From: Aphanothece sp. CMT-3BRIN-NPC111
GTDB taxonomy: Bacteria > Cyanobacteriota > Cyanobacteriia > Cyanobacteriales > JAHHGU01
Direction: 5' to 3'
Length of the DNA stretch: 63,994 nt
Assembly (NCBI GenBank): GCA_019359765.1
Contig: JAHHGU010000026.1
Coordinates: 1 to 63,994 of the forward strand
Shown: piece after piece, positions 19,824 through 28,605 of the stretch
Layout of the letters: each line of letters opens with the position of its first letter
How positions within the stretch are numbered: position 1 is the first letter of the stretch
Notes under the pieces: generated by a model
The model's input: the letters and a program-made list of their open reading frames with translations, nothing else
What the model was told of the DNA's origin: nothing
The model's database searches: none
Made by a program: the position numbers and the translations under genes

Positions 19824-21059
19824 ATGTTCCAAATCCTCACAGTTTCTTGCAAACTGGAAGTATCGCCGCACCAGGTGGGAAAACTTGATGCGGTACTTTC
19901 TGCTTTTGCGAAATGCTGTGAGTTTATCAACTCCAACACACCTAAAAAACTAACCAATCAGATTGCTGTACAATCCTTAATTTATAAGGAGGCAAGAGCG
20001 CATTCTGGCTTGTCCGCCCAGATGACCATTCATGCCATTAGACGGGTTTGCGCTAATCGTAAGACCGCAAAACAGAAGGATAAGTCTGTTAAAGACTTTG
20101 CTCCAACCAGCGCCACTTACGATAGCCGCACGTTGACATTTCGGGAATCTGATTGGACGGTTAGTCTGACCATGTTGAAAGGCAGGGAGAAATTTAAGCT
20201 ACATATCGGCAATTACCAGAAACATTTGCTGCAAGGACAAAAACCTAAGTCGGCAACCTTGGTAAAGCGCAATGATGGAAGTTTCTATCTGCAAATTCAG
20301 CTGGAGGCCGAACCTCCTATAATTCCTGAAACTGACGAAGTTTTGGGTGTAGACTTAGGACGCACAGATATTGCCTGCACCTCGGATGGAGATAAACATA
20401 GCGGCAAACAAATCACGCCAACCAGGTATAGATACAGCCGTGTAAGGGCTGCGTTGCAACGTAAAGCGTCCAAAGGCACAAGATCTACTCGCAGACGAGC
20501 CAGACAGGTCTTGCAACGGTTAAGTGGACGTGAACGAAGATTTCAGGCATGGCTGAACCATACCATCAGTTATCGGCTTATCCAGCAAGCACAACAATTT
20601 AATCGAGCGATGGCACTGGAGGATTTGACCGGAATTAGGGAGCGAACCAATGAACTGCCACGCTCCAAGACGGAACGTAGACGAAGCAACTCTTGGGCGT
20701 TCTACCAGTTGCGCCAATTTCTGAGCTATAAAGGCGTGAAGTTTGGCGTAGACGTGAGACTGGTTGATCCTCGGTATACCTCGAAAAGCTGTCATTGTTG
20801 CAAGGTGATAGGTAATCGTCAGGGTAAAAAGTTTGAGTGCCTGAACGTCACTTGTGGTTGGATTGGCGATGCTGATGTAAATGGGGCAAAAAATATTGCT
20901 ACTTTGGGGGTTATTGTAAACAACCCCAGAGGTTCCGGGATGATGTCTTGCAATTTGCAGGATGTTGTCTTGAGGGCTACTGAAAGCCCGCGCTGTACCG
21001 CAATTATCGGTCAACTTCGGGTAGTTTACACCTCAATTTATTTGGAGGAAAACATCTAA
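19824..21059 (+). CDS. tnpB: TnpB family RNA-guided nuclease
   Basis: 411-residue TnpB with a complete catalytic set: Asp in VLGVDLGRTDIA (about residue 175), Glu in MALEDLTGI (about 266), and Asp in IGDADVNGAKNIA (about 351). The zinc ribbon has CHCC (about 323) and CLNVTC (about 339), CxxC...CxxxxC in form. I start at the ATG giving MFQILTVSCKLEV; a TTG two codons upstream is possible. The C-terminal 45 residues after NNPRGSG overlap the region expected to encode the guide RNA. The element sits between icd and a response-regulator gene, with the regulator starting 30 bases after the tnpB stop. Confidence 0.92.
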   Translation: MFQILTVSCKLEVSPHQVGKLDAVLSAFAKCCEFINSNTPKKLTNQIAVQSLIYKEARAHSGLSAQMTIHAIRRVCANRKTAKQKDKSVKDFAPTSATYDSRTLTFRESDWTVSLTMLKGREKFKLHIGNYQKHLLQGQKPKSATLVKRNDGSFYLQIQLEAEPPIIPETDEVLGVDLGRTDIACTSDGDKHSGKQITPTRYRYSRVRAALQRKASKGTRSTRRRARQVLQRLSGRERRFQAWLNHTISYRLIQQAQQFNRAMALEDLTGIRERTNELPRSKTERRRSNSWAFYQLRQFLSYKGVKFGVDVRLVDPRYTSKSCHCCKVIGNRQGKKFECLNVTCGWIGDADVNGAKNIATLGVIVNNPRGSGMMSCNLQDVVLRATESPRCTAIIGQLRVVYTSIYLEENI

Positions 21060-21068
21060 CAGGATGTT
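20930..21068 (+). ncRNA. possible omega-RNA/reRNA of the second tnpB element
   Basis: The end of tnpB contains the hairpin GGGCT-ACTGAA-AGCCC (20974-20989), and the palindrome at 21051-21068 follows the stop. In characterised TnpB systems the guide scaffold is read from this position. Limits are a guess. Confidence 0.3.
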
Positions 21069-21088
21069 AATGTGTGTAGGTAAATTCC

Positions 21089-21799
21089 GTGAAAAAAATT
21101 TTAGTGGTTGATGATGATAAAACTTTGCAAACTATTTTGAGACTTTATTTAGAAAAGCGGGGGTACGAGGTTAAGCTGGCGAGTTCTGGAATCGAAGCAT
21201 TAACAGTTTTTGAGCAAGATCCACCGGATCTGGTGGTTTCTGATATTATGATGCCGGAGATGAACGGGCTGGAATTTTGCCGACGCCTACGAAGTACACG
21301 TTTGGGTCAATTGGTACCGTTTATCTTTTTGTCCGCCAAAGGTGAACTAGAAGATCGAATTGAAGGTCACTCTACTGGAGCGGATGATTATCTCACTAAA
21401 CCGTTTGAAGCTCGTGAATTAGTCGCCAAAATAGAGGCTCAGCTAGAGCGATCGCGCCGTATCCATTCTGAGATGGTAAGGTTGATGCAGCAGCTAGCTA
21501 CGGATTCACCAGCTTCTGTAACCTCCACCTCCCCTGATCCACCAGCATCAGCCCAGGTTATGGAGTCTATTTTATCCTCACCAGTAATGCCTGCGTCCCT
21601 GACCCCAGCGGAAGCAAGAGTATTTTGGGAAGTGATTCAAGGTTTTACTAATAAACAAATCAGCAATCACTTGTTTATTAGTCCGCGCACTGTTCAAACC
21701 CATCTCAGTAACATCCTCACTAAGCTCAAGTTAGACAATCGCGCTCAGTTAGTTCGCTTTGCTTTTGAACGCGGATACCGACCACCTGAAGAGCCGTAA
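21089..21799 (+). CDS. response regulator, NarL/LuxR type
   Basis: 236 residues. The receiver domain (1-120) has the acidic pair in VVDDDKT, the phospho-acceptor Asp in VVSDIMMPEMNG (about 53), and Lys in YLTKPF (about 105). A linker rich in Ser/Pro (about 140-175) leads to a LuxR-type HTH domain with LTPAEARVFWEVIQG and ISPRTVQTHLSNILTKL. It is a cytoplasmic transcription factor controlled by an unidentified kinase; none is adjacent. The GTG at 21089 gives KKILVVDDDK; AGG lies about ten bases upstream. The tnpB element ends only a few bases upstream and may have replaced the native promoter. Confidence 0.92.
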   Translation: MKKILVVDDDKTLQTILRLYLEKRGYEVKLASSGIEALTVFEQDPPDLVVSDIMMPEMNGLEFCRRLRSTRLGQLVPFIFLSAKGELEDRIEGHSTGADDYLTKPFEARELVAKIEAQLERSRRIHSEMVRLMQQLATDSPASVTSTSPDPPASAQVMESILSSPVMPASLTPAEARVFWEVIQGFTNKQISNHLFISPRTVQTHLSNILTKLKLDNRAQLVRFAFERGYRPPEEP

Positions 21800-21802
21800 G
21801 AA

Positions 21803-21830
21803 AGTTTTGAGTTTTGAGTTTTGAGTTTTA
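21803..21830. repeat. tandem heptamer repeat (AGTTTTG)
   Basis: Three exact copies of AGTTTTG and one variant follow the response-regulator stop. This is the long-tandem heptanucleotide repeat type known in cyanobacterial intergenic DNA. Confidence 0.75.
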
Positions 21831-21954
21831 AATTAATAAGTTGATGCGAACCGCTACGTATTGAGTATATTTACTAAGTAAAAGTAGCTTATAACTAACT
21901 CAAAACTTAGCACTTTTTACTCATAACTCTTTTAGCCCTTAGTGCCTATCTCTG

Positions 21955-22449
21955 ATGATTCCCGACGTCTATAGCTTAAACGAACTAAAAGAAGCGATCG
22001 CCGCTGCACCAGAGCAATGGCGACCACTGGTATTTACCAATGGCTGCTTCGACTTGCTCCACACGGGTCATGTCCGATATTTAAAAGTGGCAAAGTTATT
22101 AGGGCGATCGCTCGTTGTAGGGTTAAATAGCGATCTCTCAGTAAAAATGATTAAGCCGCAGAAACCTGGATGTCCTCCCCGACCTATTGTTCCAGAGACA
22201 CAGCGGGCTGAGGTTATAGCTGCTCTCAAGTCGGTGGATGGCGTTGTAATCTTTTCCGAAACCACCGCCACTCAATTAATTGAGGCACTCCAGCCCGATA
22301 TTTATGTCAAAGGAGGCGACTACAGCCTGGAAACACTGCCGGAAGCATCTGTGGTTCAATCCTATGGCGGCCGGATTGAGTTGGTCAAAGTGGAAATTCC
22401 CACCTCAACCACAGCCATCATTGACCGTATTCTCCACCCCAGCGATTAA
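21955..22449 (+). CDS. rfaE2: cytidylyltransferase-fold protein, RfaE2/HldE C-domain type
   Basis: 164 residues. The nucleotidyltransferase fold is shown by FTNGCFDLLHTGHVRYL (about 27-43) with the HxGH motif, and by PTSTTAIIDRI at the C-terminus in the place of the family's STT motif. RfaE2-type enzymes adenylylate heptose 1-phosphate on the way to ADP-heptose; cyanobacterial members often lack the rest of that pathway, so the sugar-phosphate substrate here is uncertain. The kinase half (RfaE1) is not adjacent. The ATG at 21955 is the first in frame. A hairpin with TGACATACTCCC follows the stop by about 12 bases. Confidence 0.85.
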   Translation: MIPDVYSLNELKEAIAAAPEQWRPLVFTNGCFDLLHTGHVRYLKVAKLLGRSLVVGLNSDLSVKMIKPQKPGCPPRPIVPETQRAEVIAALKSVDGVVIFSETTATQLIEALQPDIYVKGGDYSLETLPEASVVQSYGGRIELVKVEIPTSTTAIIDRILHPSD

Positions 22450-22924
22450 CGATTGTCATTGTGACATACTCCCACCGCTGACAGCCTTACAGGTACAGCG
22501 TGGGCTTCACACCAACTCTTGATATTGCCTAGGATAAACGATGTGCGATATTAACGAGACTGGATGCCCCTCAGCCCCGGAACGAATACAAACAGTATGT
22601 TCATAACCTCTGTACCGCTAGAATTTTCCCAATTCACGGAGACGACACGAAAGTGTCTATTCTGGAATGGAACCATATATTCTAGATTGTCGTGGTTCAA
22701 TTTATTAACCAGCATTTACGCGCGATCGCTTCGCGAGGTTAACGCCAACACGCAGGCTTCGCCAAAGGCTTTGTTAATGTATTTCTTGTATTACGATCCG
22801 ACGCGATCATCTGTTGTGCCTAAAGGCACTCATCCGCTATAAGCGGGGATTCATCCTCGTTAAAAGCTAAAGATAATAGTTAACTTTGTCCTACAGCTAA
22901 CAGTAACCGGAAACGAGTCGCTTC
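22450..22924. other. intergenic region with repeats, no recognised gene
   Basis: Two hairpins resembling IS200/IS605 ends lie at either side: TGACATACTCCCACCGCTG...CAGCGTGGGCTTC (22462-22507) and ACTCATCCGCT-ATA-AGCGGGGATTC (about 22828-22853). Between them is a HIP1-containing dispersed repeat with CGAGG, GGCTTCGCC and AAAGGC blocks (22718-22772). A 92-codon frame through it lacks a ribosome site and runs across the repeats. It may be the remains of a non-autonomous element. Confidence 0.45.
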
Positions 22925-23644
22925 ATGAGTGATTTAACAACTACCTCACCAGACGCCCCCAACAATATAGCTAACCTGCGCTTCAAATTTAGGTCAGAAG
23001 CTGAAAAAACTCAGCTACAAATGATTTCACAACTCATCGATGCCGATGAGGCCGGTTTAGAGATTTTGATGGAATTTTTACTTGAAAGCCAATCGGCACC
23101 AGTCAGCTTGGTTGTAGGGAAAGCCTATCAAGCCCTCTACAAAGCCAATTCGCCAGCAGCCTCTGAATTTGTCCAGGCTAACTTTCCCACTGGCGTGGTG
23201 CCACTGCGCTCAGAGCGGGGCATTGACTACAATCCACTGCAACAACTGCTAGCCCAACAAAACTTTCTTTCAGCTGACGAGCTGACACGGCAAAAGCTAT
23301 GCGAACTCGCTGGCAATAGTGCAGTGCAAAGAAAATGGGTGTACTTTACAGAAGTAGAAAACTTCCCAATTGTAGATCTACAAACGATCAATACCCTGTG
23401 GCTTGTTAACTCAGAGGGCAAGTTTGGCTTTTCCGTTCAGCGGGATCTTTGGCTGAGTACGGGCAAGAACTGGGAAAAATTGTGGTCGAAAATTGGCTGG
23501 AAGACAGGTAACAACTGGACTAGATATCCCAATGACTTTACCTGGGATCTCACAGCACCCAGAGGGCATCTGCCCCTATCTAATCAGCTGCGGGGCGTCC
23601 GGGTAATCGCCTCATTGCTGTCTCACCCGGCTTGGTCAAGTTGA
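22925..23644 (+). CDS. gun4: GUN4 domain protein
   Basis: 239 residues. An N-terminal all-helical repeat domain (about 1-85) precedes the GUN4 core (about 90-230) with LQQLLAQQNFLSADELT, IDYNPLQQL and FGFSVQRDLWLS. GUN4 binds protoporphyrin IX and Mg-protoporphyrin and stimulates Mg-chelatase in chlorophyll synthesis. This two-domain layout matches the canonical cyanobacterial protein, although cyanobacteria also carry several GUN4 paralogues, so chelatase function is likely rather than certain. The ATG at 22925 follows an AACGAGTCGCTTC leader without a strong ribosome site. It stands alone upstream of the nrt cluster. Confidence 0.88.
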   Translation: MSDLTTTSPDAPNNIANLRFKFRSEAEKTQLQMISQLIDADEAGLEILMEFLLESQSAPVSLVVGKAYQALYKANSPAASEFVQANFPTGVVPLRSERGIDYNPLQQLLAQQNFLSADELTRQKLCELAGNSAVQRKWVYFTEVENFPIVDLQTINTLWLVNSEGKFGFSVQRDLWLSTGKNWEKLWSKIGWKTGNNWTRYPNDFTWDLTAPRGHLPLSNQLRGVRVIASLLSHPAWSS

Positions 23645-24140
23645 GAATTGAGACCTAAATCCCCAAAACCTTTATAGTTCCTGTTTTATCCTGTTAAGCC
23701 GCAGCTCTCTAGAACCTACTCAAACCTAGTCACCGAACAGCGATAGCTGTTTGGGAATAAACTCAATGTCTAGATCTTAATAGAGGCGCGAAATTTCGCG
23801 TCTCTACACTAGTATGCGTAGCTATTTGTTAATTCTGGGGTCATCTGCTGGTGTTCCTCTAAACCAACCATAGATTTAAGTCTATGACATCTATTAAAAG
23901 TATTGATTTTACTTTATTCGACTAATTCAATATCATCTTTATTAAAGAGAGATAAGTTCTCTTAGTTAATTCCACGCACACAAGCGAAGTTTTCCAAAGG
24001 ATAGTTATTAAAAATTTTCCAGACTATTCACGGACTACTAGCTAAAGTCCAAAAAATCAATCATTAAACCTACACAAAGCATAGTACTTCCCGTGTTATT
24101 CATCACTGGCAGGGGATAACATTTGTTATCAGGAGACTTC
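23645..24140. other. region upstream of nrtA
   Basis: 496 bases before the nitrate-transport genes, with no gene seen. It contains the palindrome at 23781-23806. A near match to an NtcA site, GTATTGATTTTAC (23900-23912), has seven instead of eight bases between GTA and TAC and is followed 18 bases later by TATCAT (23931). That spacing is off consensus, so regulation by NtcA is only suggested. Confidence 0.35.
23781..23806. repeat. palindromic dispersed repeat (GTAGAGACG type)
   Basis: TAGAGGCGCGAAAT pairs with ATTTCGCGTCTCTA almost perfectly. The same outer sequence (TAGAGACG...CGTCTCTA) recurs at 34438-34470 and 57588-57616. It lies downstream of gun4 and could end its transcript. Confidence 0.6.
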
Positions 24141-25478
24141 ATGGTCAAACAATCCACCAACCTTTCTAGGCGTCAATTTCTGTTTACTGCTGGAGCAACT
24201 ACGATAGGAGCTTTATTGCTCAAAGGCTGTACAACACCCTCTTCTAATTCCACTAACGCAAGTCCGAAGCTTAATACTTTTAACGTTAATCCTGGATTAA
24301 GACCAGAAACAACAAGTGCCAGAATTGGTTTTGTCGGTCAAACTGATGCCGCACCCCTGGTTATTGCCAAAGTAAAGAATTTGTTTGCCAAGTACGGTGT
24401 GCCGGATGTGCAATTAGCCAAGCAACCTTCTTGGGGCGTGACGCGGGATAACCTACAACTTGGTTCTAAAGGCGGTGGCGTGGATGGTGCTATGGTTCTT
24501 AGCCCTATGGCTTACCAAATGGCATTAGGCACCGCCACAGTGAACAACAAGAAAATTCCCATGTACGTGCTGGCACGAATGAACACAGGTGGACAGGGGA
24601 TTTCTGTATCCAATGTTCACAAAGATGTGGATGTTCGCTTGGATAGTCGGGTGTTGAAGTCAAAAGTCGAACAAGCGAAAGCCGCAGGCGAGCCGCTGCG
24701 GTTTGGGATGACATTTAAAGGCGGCACCAGCGATGTGATGCTGCGTTATTGGTTAGCTGCTGGAGGCATCGATCCAGATAAGGATGTCTCCGTTCTAGTG
24801 GTGCCGGGGTCCCAATTAGTAGCCAATGTGAAAATCAAGAACCTAGATGGTTTCTGCGTTGGCGATCCTTGGCACGTGCGATTGATTAATCAAAAACTCG
24901 GATACACCGCTACCACTACTGATGAATTTTGGGCAGACCATCCTGAGAAAGCTTTGAGCTTCCGTGGCGATTGGGTAGATAAGCATCCTAATACCAGCAA
25001 GGCGATTCTCATGGCGGTTATGGAAGCGCAGCAATGGTGCGACAAGATGGAAAACCGGGCTGAAATGGCACAAATTATCTCCGATGCAGAGTGGGCGAAA
25101 GTACCCGTACAAGACATTAGCGATCGCCTCAAAGGTCGTATTGACTACGGTAACAATCGCACAGTTATGGAAAATAGCCCCTACAGGATGCGCTACTGGG
25201 AAAACCATGCCTCCTACCCTTACAAGAGTCATGACCTGTGGTTCTTGACGGAAAACCTCCGCTGGGGTCAGATGCCTGCCAACCTTGACACGCAGCAAAT
25301 CATTAATGCAGTTAACCGGGAAGATTTGTGGCGGGAAGCCGCAGCTGAACTTGGCCTTACCGAGTCTCAAATTCCCCAGAGTACCTCCCGCGGCGTGGAA
25401 AAGTTTTTTGACGGCGTGACATTTGACCCCAATAATCCCACAGCTTACTTGCAAAGCTTGCAGATAAAGCACGTTTAA
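24141..25478 (+). CDS. nrtA: ABC transporter nitrate/nitrite-binding lipoprotein
   Basis: Periplasmic solute-binding lipoprotein of the NrtABCD importer, 445 residues. The N-terminus has a twin-arginine-like LSRRQFLFT, a hydrophobic stretch and the lipobox LLKGC (Cys about 31). NrtA/CmpA family features follow: QPSWGVTRDNLQLG, MNTGGQGIS, GFCVGDPW and SYPYKSHDLWFLTENLRWG. The Lys in WADHPEKA, which is Glu in bicarbonate-binding CmpA, points to nitrate/nitrite. However, the GGTHD motif of characterised NrtA reads GGTSD here. The ATG at 24141 follows CAGGAGACTTC. First gene of nrtABCD; nirA and narB are not adjacent. Confidence 0.9.
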   Translation: MVKQSTNLSRRQFLFTAGATTIGALLLKGCTTPSSNSTNASPKLNTFNVNPGLRPETTSARIGFVGQTDAAPLVIAKVKNLFAKYGVPDVQLAKQPSWGVTRDNLQLGSKGGGVDGAMVLSPMAYQMALGTATVNNKKIPMYVLARMNTGGQGISVSNVHKDVDVRLDSRVLKSKVEQAKAAGEPLRFGMTFKGGTSDVMLRYWLAAGGIDPDKDVSVLVVPGSQLVANVKIKNLDGFCVGDPWHVRLINQKLGYTATTTDEFWADHPEKALSFRGDWVDKHPNTSKAILMAVMEAQQWCDKMENRAEMAQIISDAEWAKVPVQDISDRLKGRIDYGNNRTVMENSPYRMRYWENHASYPYKSHDLWFLTENLRWGQMPANLDTQQIINAVNREDLWREAAAELGLTESQIPQSTSRGVEKFFDGVTFDPNNPTAYLQSLQIKHV

Positions 25479-25584
25479 CCGTCCCAAACAATTTTAGATT
25501 TTGGATGCCGGCCAACTAACCAATAATCTAAAATCGCTCGCCTTCATTGCCTTAAAGCTTTACTAAATAACAAGGAAATTCCCC

Positions 25585-26430
25585 ATGAGTGTCAGTATCA
25601 CCCCTCGTAAAAAACGCAACAAACAAGCAGTCGGCTTTCTTCCGGGCTTGCTAGCCGATAAGAAATCAAGAAAAATCGTTGCACCCATCATCGCTATTGG
25701 CTTCTTTCTTATAGTGTGGCAGTTGTTTTCTTTCGGTCCTGATGCCAACCTGCCAGGACCGATAAAAGTGGTTAGCCAAACTTGGGAATTAATTATCAAT
25801 CCCTTTTTTGATAAAGGCGCGACAAATAAAGGTTTATTTTGGCAGATTTTCGCATCCCTACAACGGGTGGCAATCGGTTTCACCCTAGCAGCAATTGTGG
25901 GTATATCCTTGGGTATCGTCGTCGGCACCAACGGCTTTCTATTTGACGCTTTAGATCCTATTTTCCAGGTCCTGCGGACAATTCCTCCGCTGGCTTGGTT
26001 GCCTATCTCCCTCGCCGCCTTCCAGCAGGCAAACCCCTCTGCTATTTTCGTGATTTTCATTACCTCTATCTGGCCGATCATCCTAAATACAATTGTCGGC
26101 GTTCAGCAGATTCCCCAGGATTACGTCAATGTTTCTAAAGTGCTGCAACTGTCACGCCGGGAATACTTCATGGACATCGTTTTTCCAGCAACTGTCCCCT
26201 ACATATTTACAGGTTTGAGGATTGGCATCGGGTTATCTTGGTTAGCGATAATTGCAGCAGAAATGCTGATTGGTGGTGTGGGAATTGGCTTCTTTATATG
26301 GGATGCCTGGAACGCGGCTAACATCAGTCAAATCATTTTGGCTCTTGTGTATGTCGGAGTTGTGGGTTTGCTACTAGATAAGCTGATTGGCTTTATAGCT
26401 GCAAAAGTTGTGCCAGACGAGCAGAAGTAA
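25585..26430 (+). CDS. nrtB: nitrate ABC transporter permease NrtB
   Basis: 281-residue inner-membrane permease with about six helices. The first is IVAPIIAIGFFLIVWQLF (about residues 32-50). The cytoplasmic coupling loop EYFMDIVFPATVPYIFTGLRIGIG (split as EYFMDIVFPATVP and GLRIGIG) carries the EAA-type motif that contacts the ATPases. It forms the transmembrane pathway with NrtC and NrtD on the cytoplasmic side and receives substrate from NrtA. The start ATG follows ACAAGGAAATTCCCC. The gap to nrtA is 106 bases without a strong terminator, so co-transcription is likely. Confidence 0.95.
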   Translation: MSVSITPRKKRNKQAVGFLPGLLADKKSRKIVAPIIAIGFFLIVWQLFSFGPDANLPGPIKVVSQTWELIINPFFDKGATNKGLFWQIFASLQRVAIGFTLAAIVGISLGIVVGTNGFLFDALDPIFQVLRTIPPLAWLPISLAAFQQANPSAIFVIFITSIWPIILNTIVGVQQIPQDYVNVSKVLQLSRREYFMDIVFPATVPYIFTGLRIGIGLSWLAIIAAEMLIGGVGIGFFIWDAWNAANISQIILALVYVGVVGLLLDKLIGFIAAKVVPDEQK

Positions 26431-26487
26431 AGTTGGTTAATTAGCAATTAGCAACAAACACTCACTCATTAACAATTACCTACCACC

Positions 26488-28494
26488 ATGTCTAACTTCG
26501 TTGAAGCAAACCAGATTGATAAAGTATTTTTCTTAGCAGATGGCGGCACCTACGTTGCTCTCAAAGGAATTGAACTGGAAATCCGCAAAGGCGAATTTAT
26601 CTCATTAATTGGTCACTCTGGCTGTGGCAAATCCACTCTGCTGAACATGATTGCAGGTTTGGATTCACCCACTGAGGGAGTGGTGATGGTAGACGATACC
26701 CCAGTCAAAGATCCCGGCCCCGATCGCATGGTGGTGTTCCAGAATTATTCCCTGCTGCCTTGGCTAACTGTGCGCGAGAACATTACCCTAGCAGTAAATA
26801 AAGTGCTGGCCGACTTATCTAAGGAAGAACGCCAAGAAGTTGTCGAACAACACATTGATATGGTGGGGCTGCGCCATGCTGCTGACAAAAAACCCGGTCA
26901 ACTTTCTGGGGGGATGAAACAGCGAGTAGCGATCGCCCGCGCCCTGGCTATTCGCCCGAAATTGTTGCTGCTAGATGAACCGTTTGGCGCGTTGGATGCC
27001 CTCACTAGAGGTGGCTTGCAAGAGAAATTGATGCAAATCTGCCAGGAAAACCATCTCACCGCCGTGATGGTGACTCACGATGTCGATGAAGCTTTGCTGC
27101 TGTCCGATCGCATTGTCATGCTTACCAATGGCCCTGGTTCGCATATCGGTCAAATACTAGAAGTAGATATTCCCCGTCCTCGCAAGCGCATGGAAGTAGT
27201 CAACCATCCCAGCTACTACAGTATGCGGAGTGAAATTATTTACTTCCTCAATCAGCAGAAAAAAGTCAAGAAACGCCAAGCAGCGATCAAGAAAGGTGCG
27301 ATCGCCCGTCATGGCTTAGAAAAAATCAACTTAGAAATAGGCTTCTTACCCCTCACAGCTTGTGCCCCCCTAGCTGTCGCCAAAGAAAAAGGCTTCTTCA
27401 ACAAGCATGGTTTAGAAGAAGTCACCCTAGTGCGGGAAGCTAGTTGGCGCGGCATCACCGACGACATAGCTGCTGGCTACTTAGATGCAGCCCAAATGCC
27501 CGCGGGAATGCCGATGTGGTTAACTCTGGGGGGAATGGACAACAAATCTATCCCCGTCGTTACTTCCCTCACCCTTTCCCGCAACGGCAATGCTATCACC
27601 ATAGCCAAGCGATTTTACGACCAAGGAGTGTACACCTTAGCAGATTTTAAAGCCGCCCTGAAGAATTCCCCACAACAACGGCACACAATGGGGATGGTAC
27701 ATCCAGCTTCCCTACACAATCTGTTGTTGCGATATTGGCTGGCATCTGGTGGCATTGACCCGGATCGCGATGTCAACATCACGATGATTCCCCCTGCTCA
27801 GATGATATCTAACCTGGAAGCGGGGAATATAGATGGTTTCTGTATCGGAGAACCTTGGAACCTACGCGCCGCCATGGCAGGAATTGGCTTTACCGTTGCC
27901 ACAGACTTAGAGATTTGGGAAGGTCATCCAGGGAAAGTGTTGGGCGTCCGCGAAGACTGGGCGCAAGCTTATCCCAACACTCACGTAGCTTTAGTGAAAG
28001 CGCTGCTGGAAGCTTGCTACTATTGCGCCGACGAAAACAATGCCCAAGAAGTGCGTCAAATTTTGAGCCAGCCTAAGTATCTGGGCACCGACCAAGCTTA
28101 TATCAACTTAGGAGATCCAGACCTAAATAGCTGTAGCTTGGATCATCCCATGCGGCAGTACGCTCATCACCAGTTTGCTGGGGTTGGCATTAATCGCCCC
28201 AGTCGCACCGAGCAACTTTGGATCATGACTCAGATGGCACGCTGGGGACACGTACCATTTCCCAGAAACTGGGTGGAAATCTTAGAAAGACTGTGCAGAA
28301 TTATTGAATTCAGCACAGCAGCGCGAGAACTGGGATTATTGGATGTTAGTTACCAACGCGCACCTATTCGACTATTCGATGGCAGCGTTTTCAATACTGA
28401 CGACCCCCTGGGCTATCTCAACAGTCTGGAAATTAAACACGAGCTTTACGTTGCGGAAATTGCCCTCAATAATCCCAGACCGAAAGTTGCCTAA
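26488..28494 (+). CDS. nrtC: nitrate ABC transporter ATPase with fused substrate-binding domain, NrtC
   Basis: 668-residue fusion typical of cyanobacterial NrtC. Residues 1-255 are an ABC ATPase with Walker [10 protein letters not shown] (about 43), signature [15 protein letters not shown] (about 137-151), Walker [14 protein letters not shown] and H-loop VTHDVDEAL. Residues about 280-668 resemble NrtA ([33 protein letters not shown]) without a signal peptide, so this domain is cytoplasmic. In Synechococcus this domain serves in feedback inhibition of uptake by ammonium. The ATG at 26488 gives [11 protein letters not shown]. The gap to nrtB is 57 bases. Confidence 0.96.
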   Translation: MSNFVEANQIDKVFFLADGGTYVALKGIELEIRKGEFISLIGHSGCGKSTLLNMIAGLDSPTEGVVMVDDTPVKDPGPDRMVVFQNYSLLPWLTVRENITLAVNKVLADLSKEERQEVVEQHIDMVGLRHAADKKPGQLSGGMKQRVAIARALAIRPKLLLLDEPFGALDALTRGGLQEKLMQICQENHLTAVMVTHDVDEALLLSDRIVMLTNGPGSHIGQILEVDIPRPRKRMEVVNHPSYYSMRSEIIYFLNQQKKVKKRQAAIKKGAIARHGLEKINLEIGFLPLTACAPLAVAKEKGFFNKHGLEEVTLVREASWRGITDDIAAGYLDAAQMPAGMPMWLTLGGMDNKSIPVVTSLTLSRNGNAITIAKRFYDQGVYTLADFKAALKNSPQQRHTMGMVHPASLHNLLLRYWLASGGIDPDRDVNITMIPPAQMISNLEAGNIDGFCIGEPWNLRAAMAGIGFTVATDLEIWEGHPGKVLGVREDWAQAYPNTHVALVKALLEACYYCADENNAQEVRQILSQPKYLGTDQAYINLGDPDLNSCSLDHPMRQYAHHQFAGVGINRPSRTEQLWIMTQMARWGHVPFPRNWVEILERLCRIIEFSTAARELGLLDVSYQRAPIRLFDGSVFNTDDPLGYLNSLEIKHELYVAEIALNNPRPKVA

Positions 28495-28500
28495 TTAAAA

Positions 28501-28585
28501 GTTTTGAGTTTTGAGTTAAGTTTTTGATGGAAATTCTAATACTTAAATAACTCATAACTCAACGCTCATAACTCAGCACTCATAG
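28501..28585. repeat. tandem heptamer repeats between nrtC and nrtD
   Basis: AGTTTTG units at 28500-28517 and (C)ATAACTC/AGCACTC units at 28550-28584 form heptamer arrays in the 111-base gap. They may form a stem, since the two blocks are partly complementary (AACTCAT versus TGAGTT). Confidence 0.65.
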
Positions 28586-28605
28586 AGCAGAATTTCTTTA
28601 CAACC

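Larger units (their letters stand above)
19720..21080 (+). mobile_element. second tnpB-only IS200/IS605-type element
   Basis: The element is defined by tnpB and flanking hairpins: AGATTG-A-GGGG / CCCC-A-CAATCT at about 19751-19780 upstream, and AACATC-TAACAG-GATGTT at 21051-21068 just after the stop. A possible -10 (TATAAT, 19791-19796) precedes tnpB. No tnpA is present. Borders are approximate. The protein is only distantly like the first tnpB (a zinc ribbon is kept here), so the two elements arrived independently. Confidence 0.65.

Noticed and set aside
22564..22842. 92-codon frame on the plus strand
   Set aside because: No ribosome site and it crosses dispersed repeats; composition is not protein-like.
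23900..23936. NtcA-activated promoter before nrtA
   Set aside because: GTA and TAC are seven bases apart rather than eight and the -10 spacing is short; kept only as a note.
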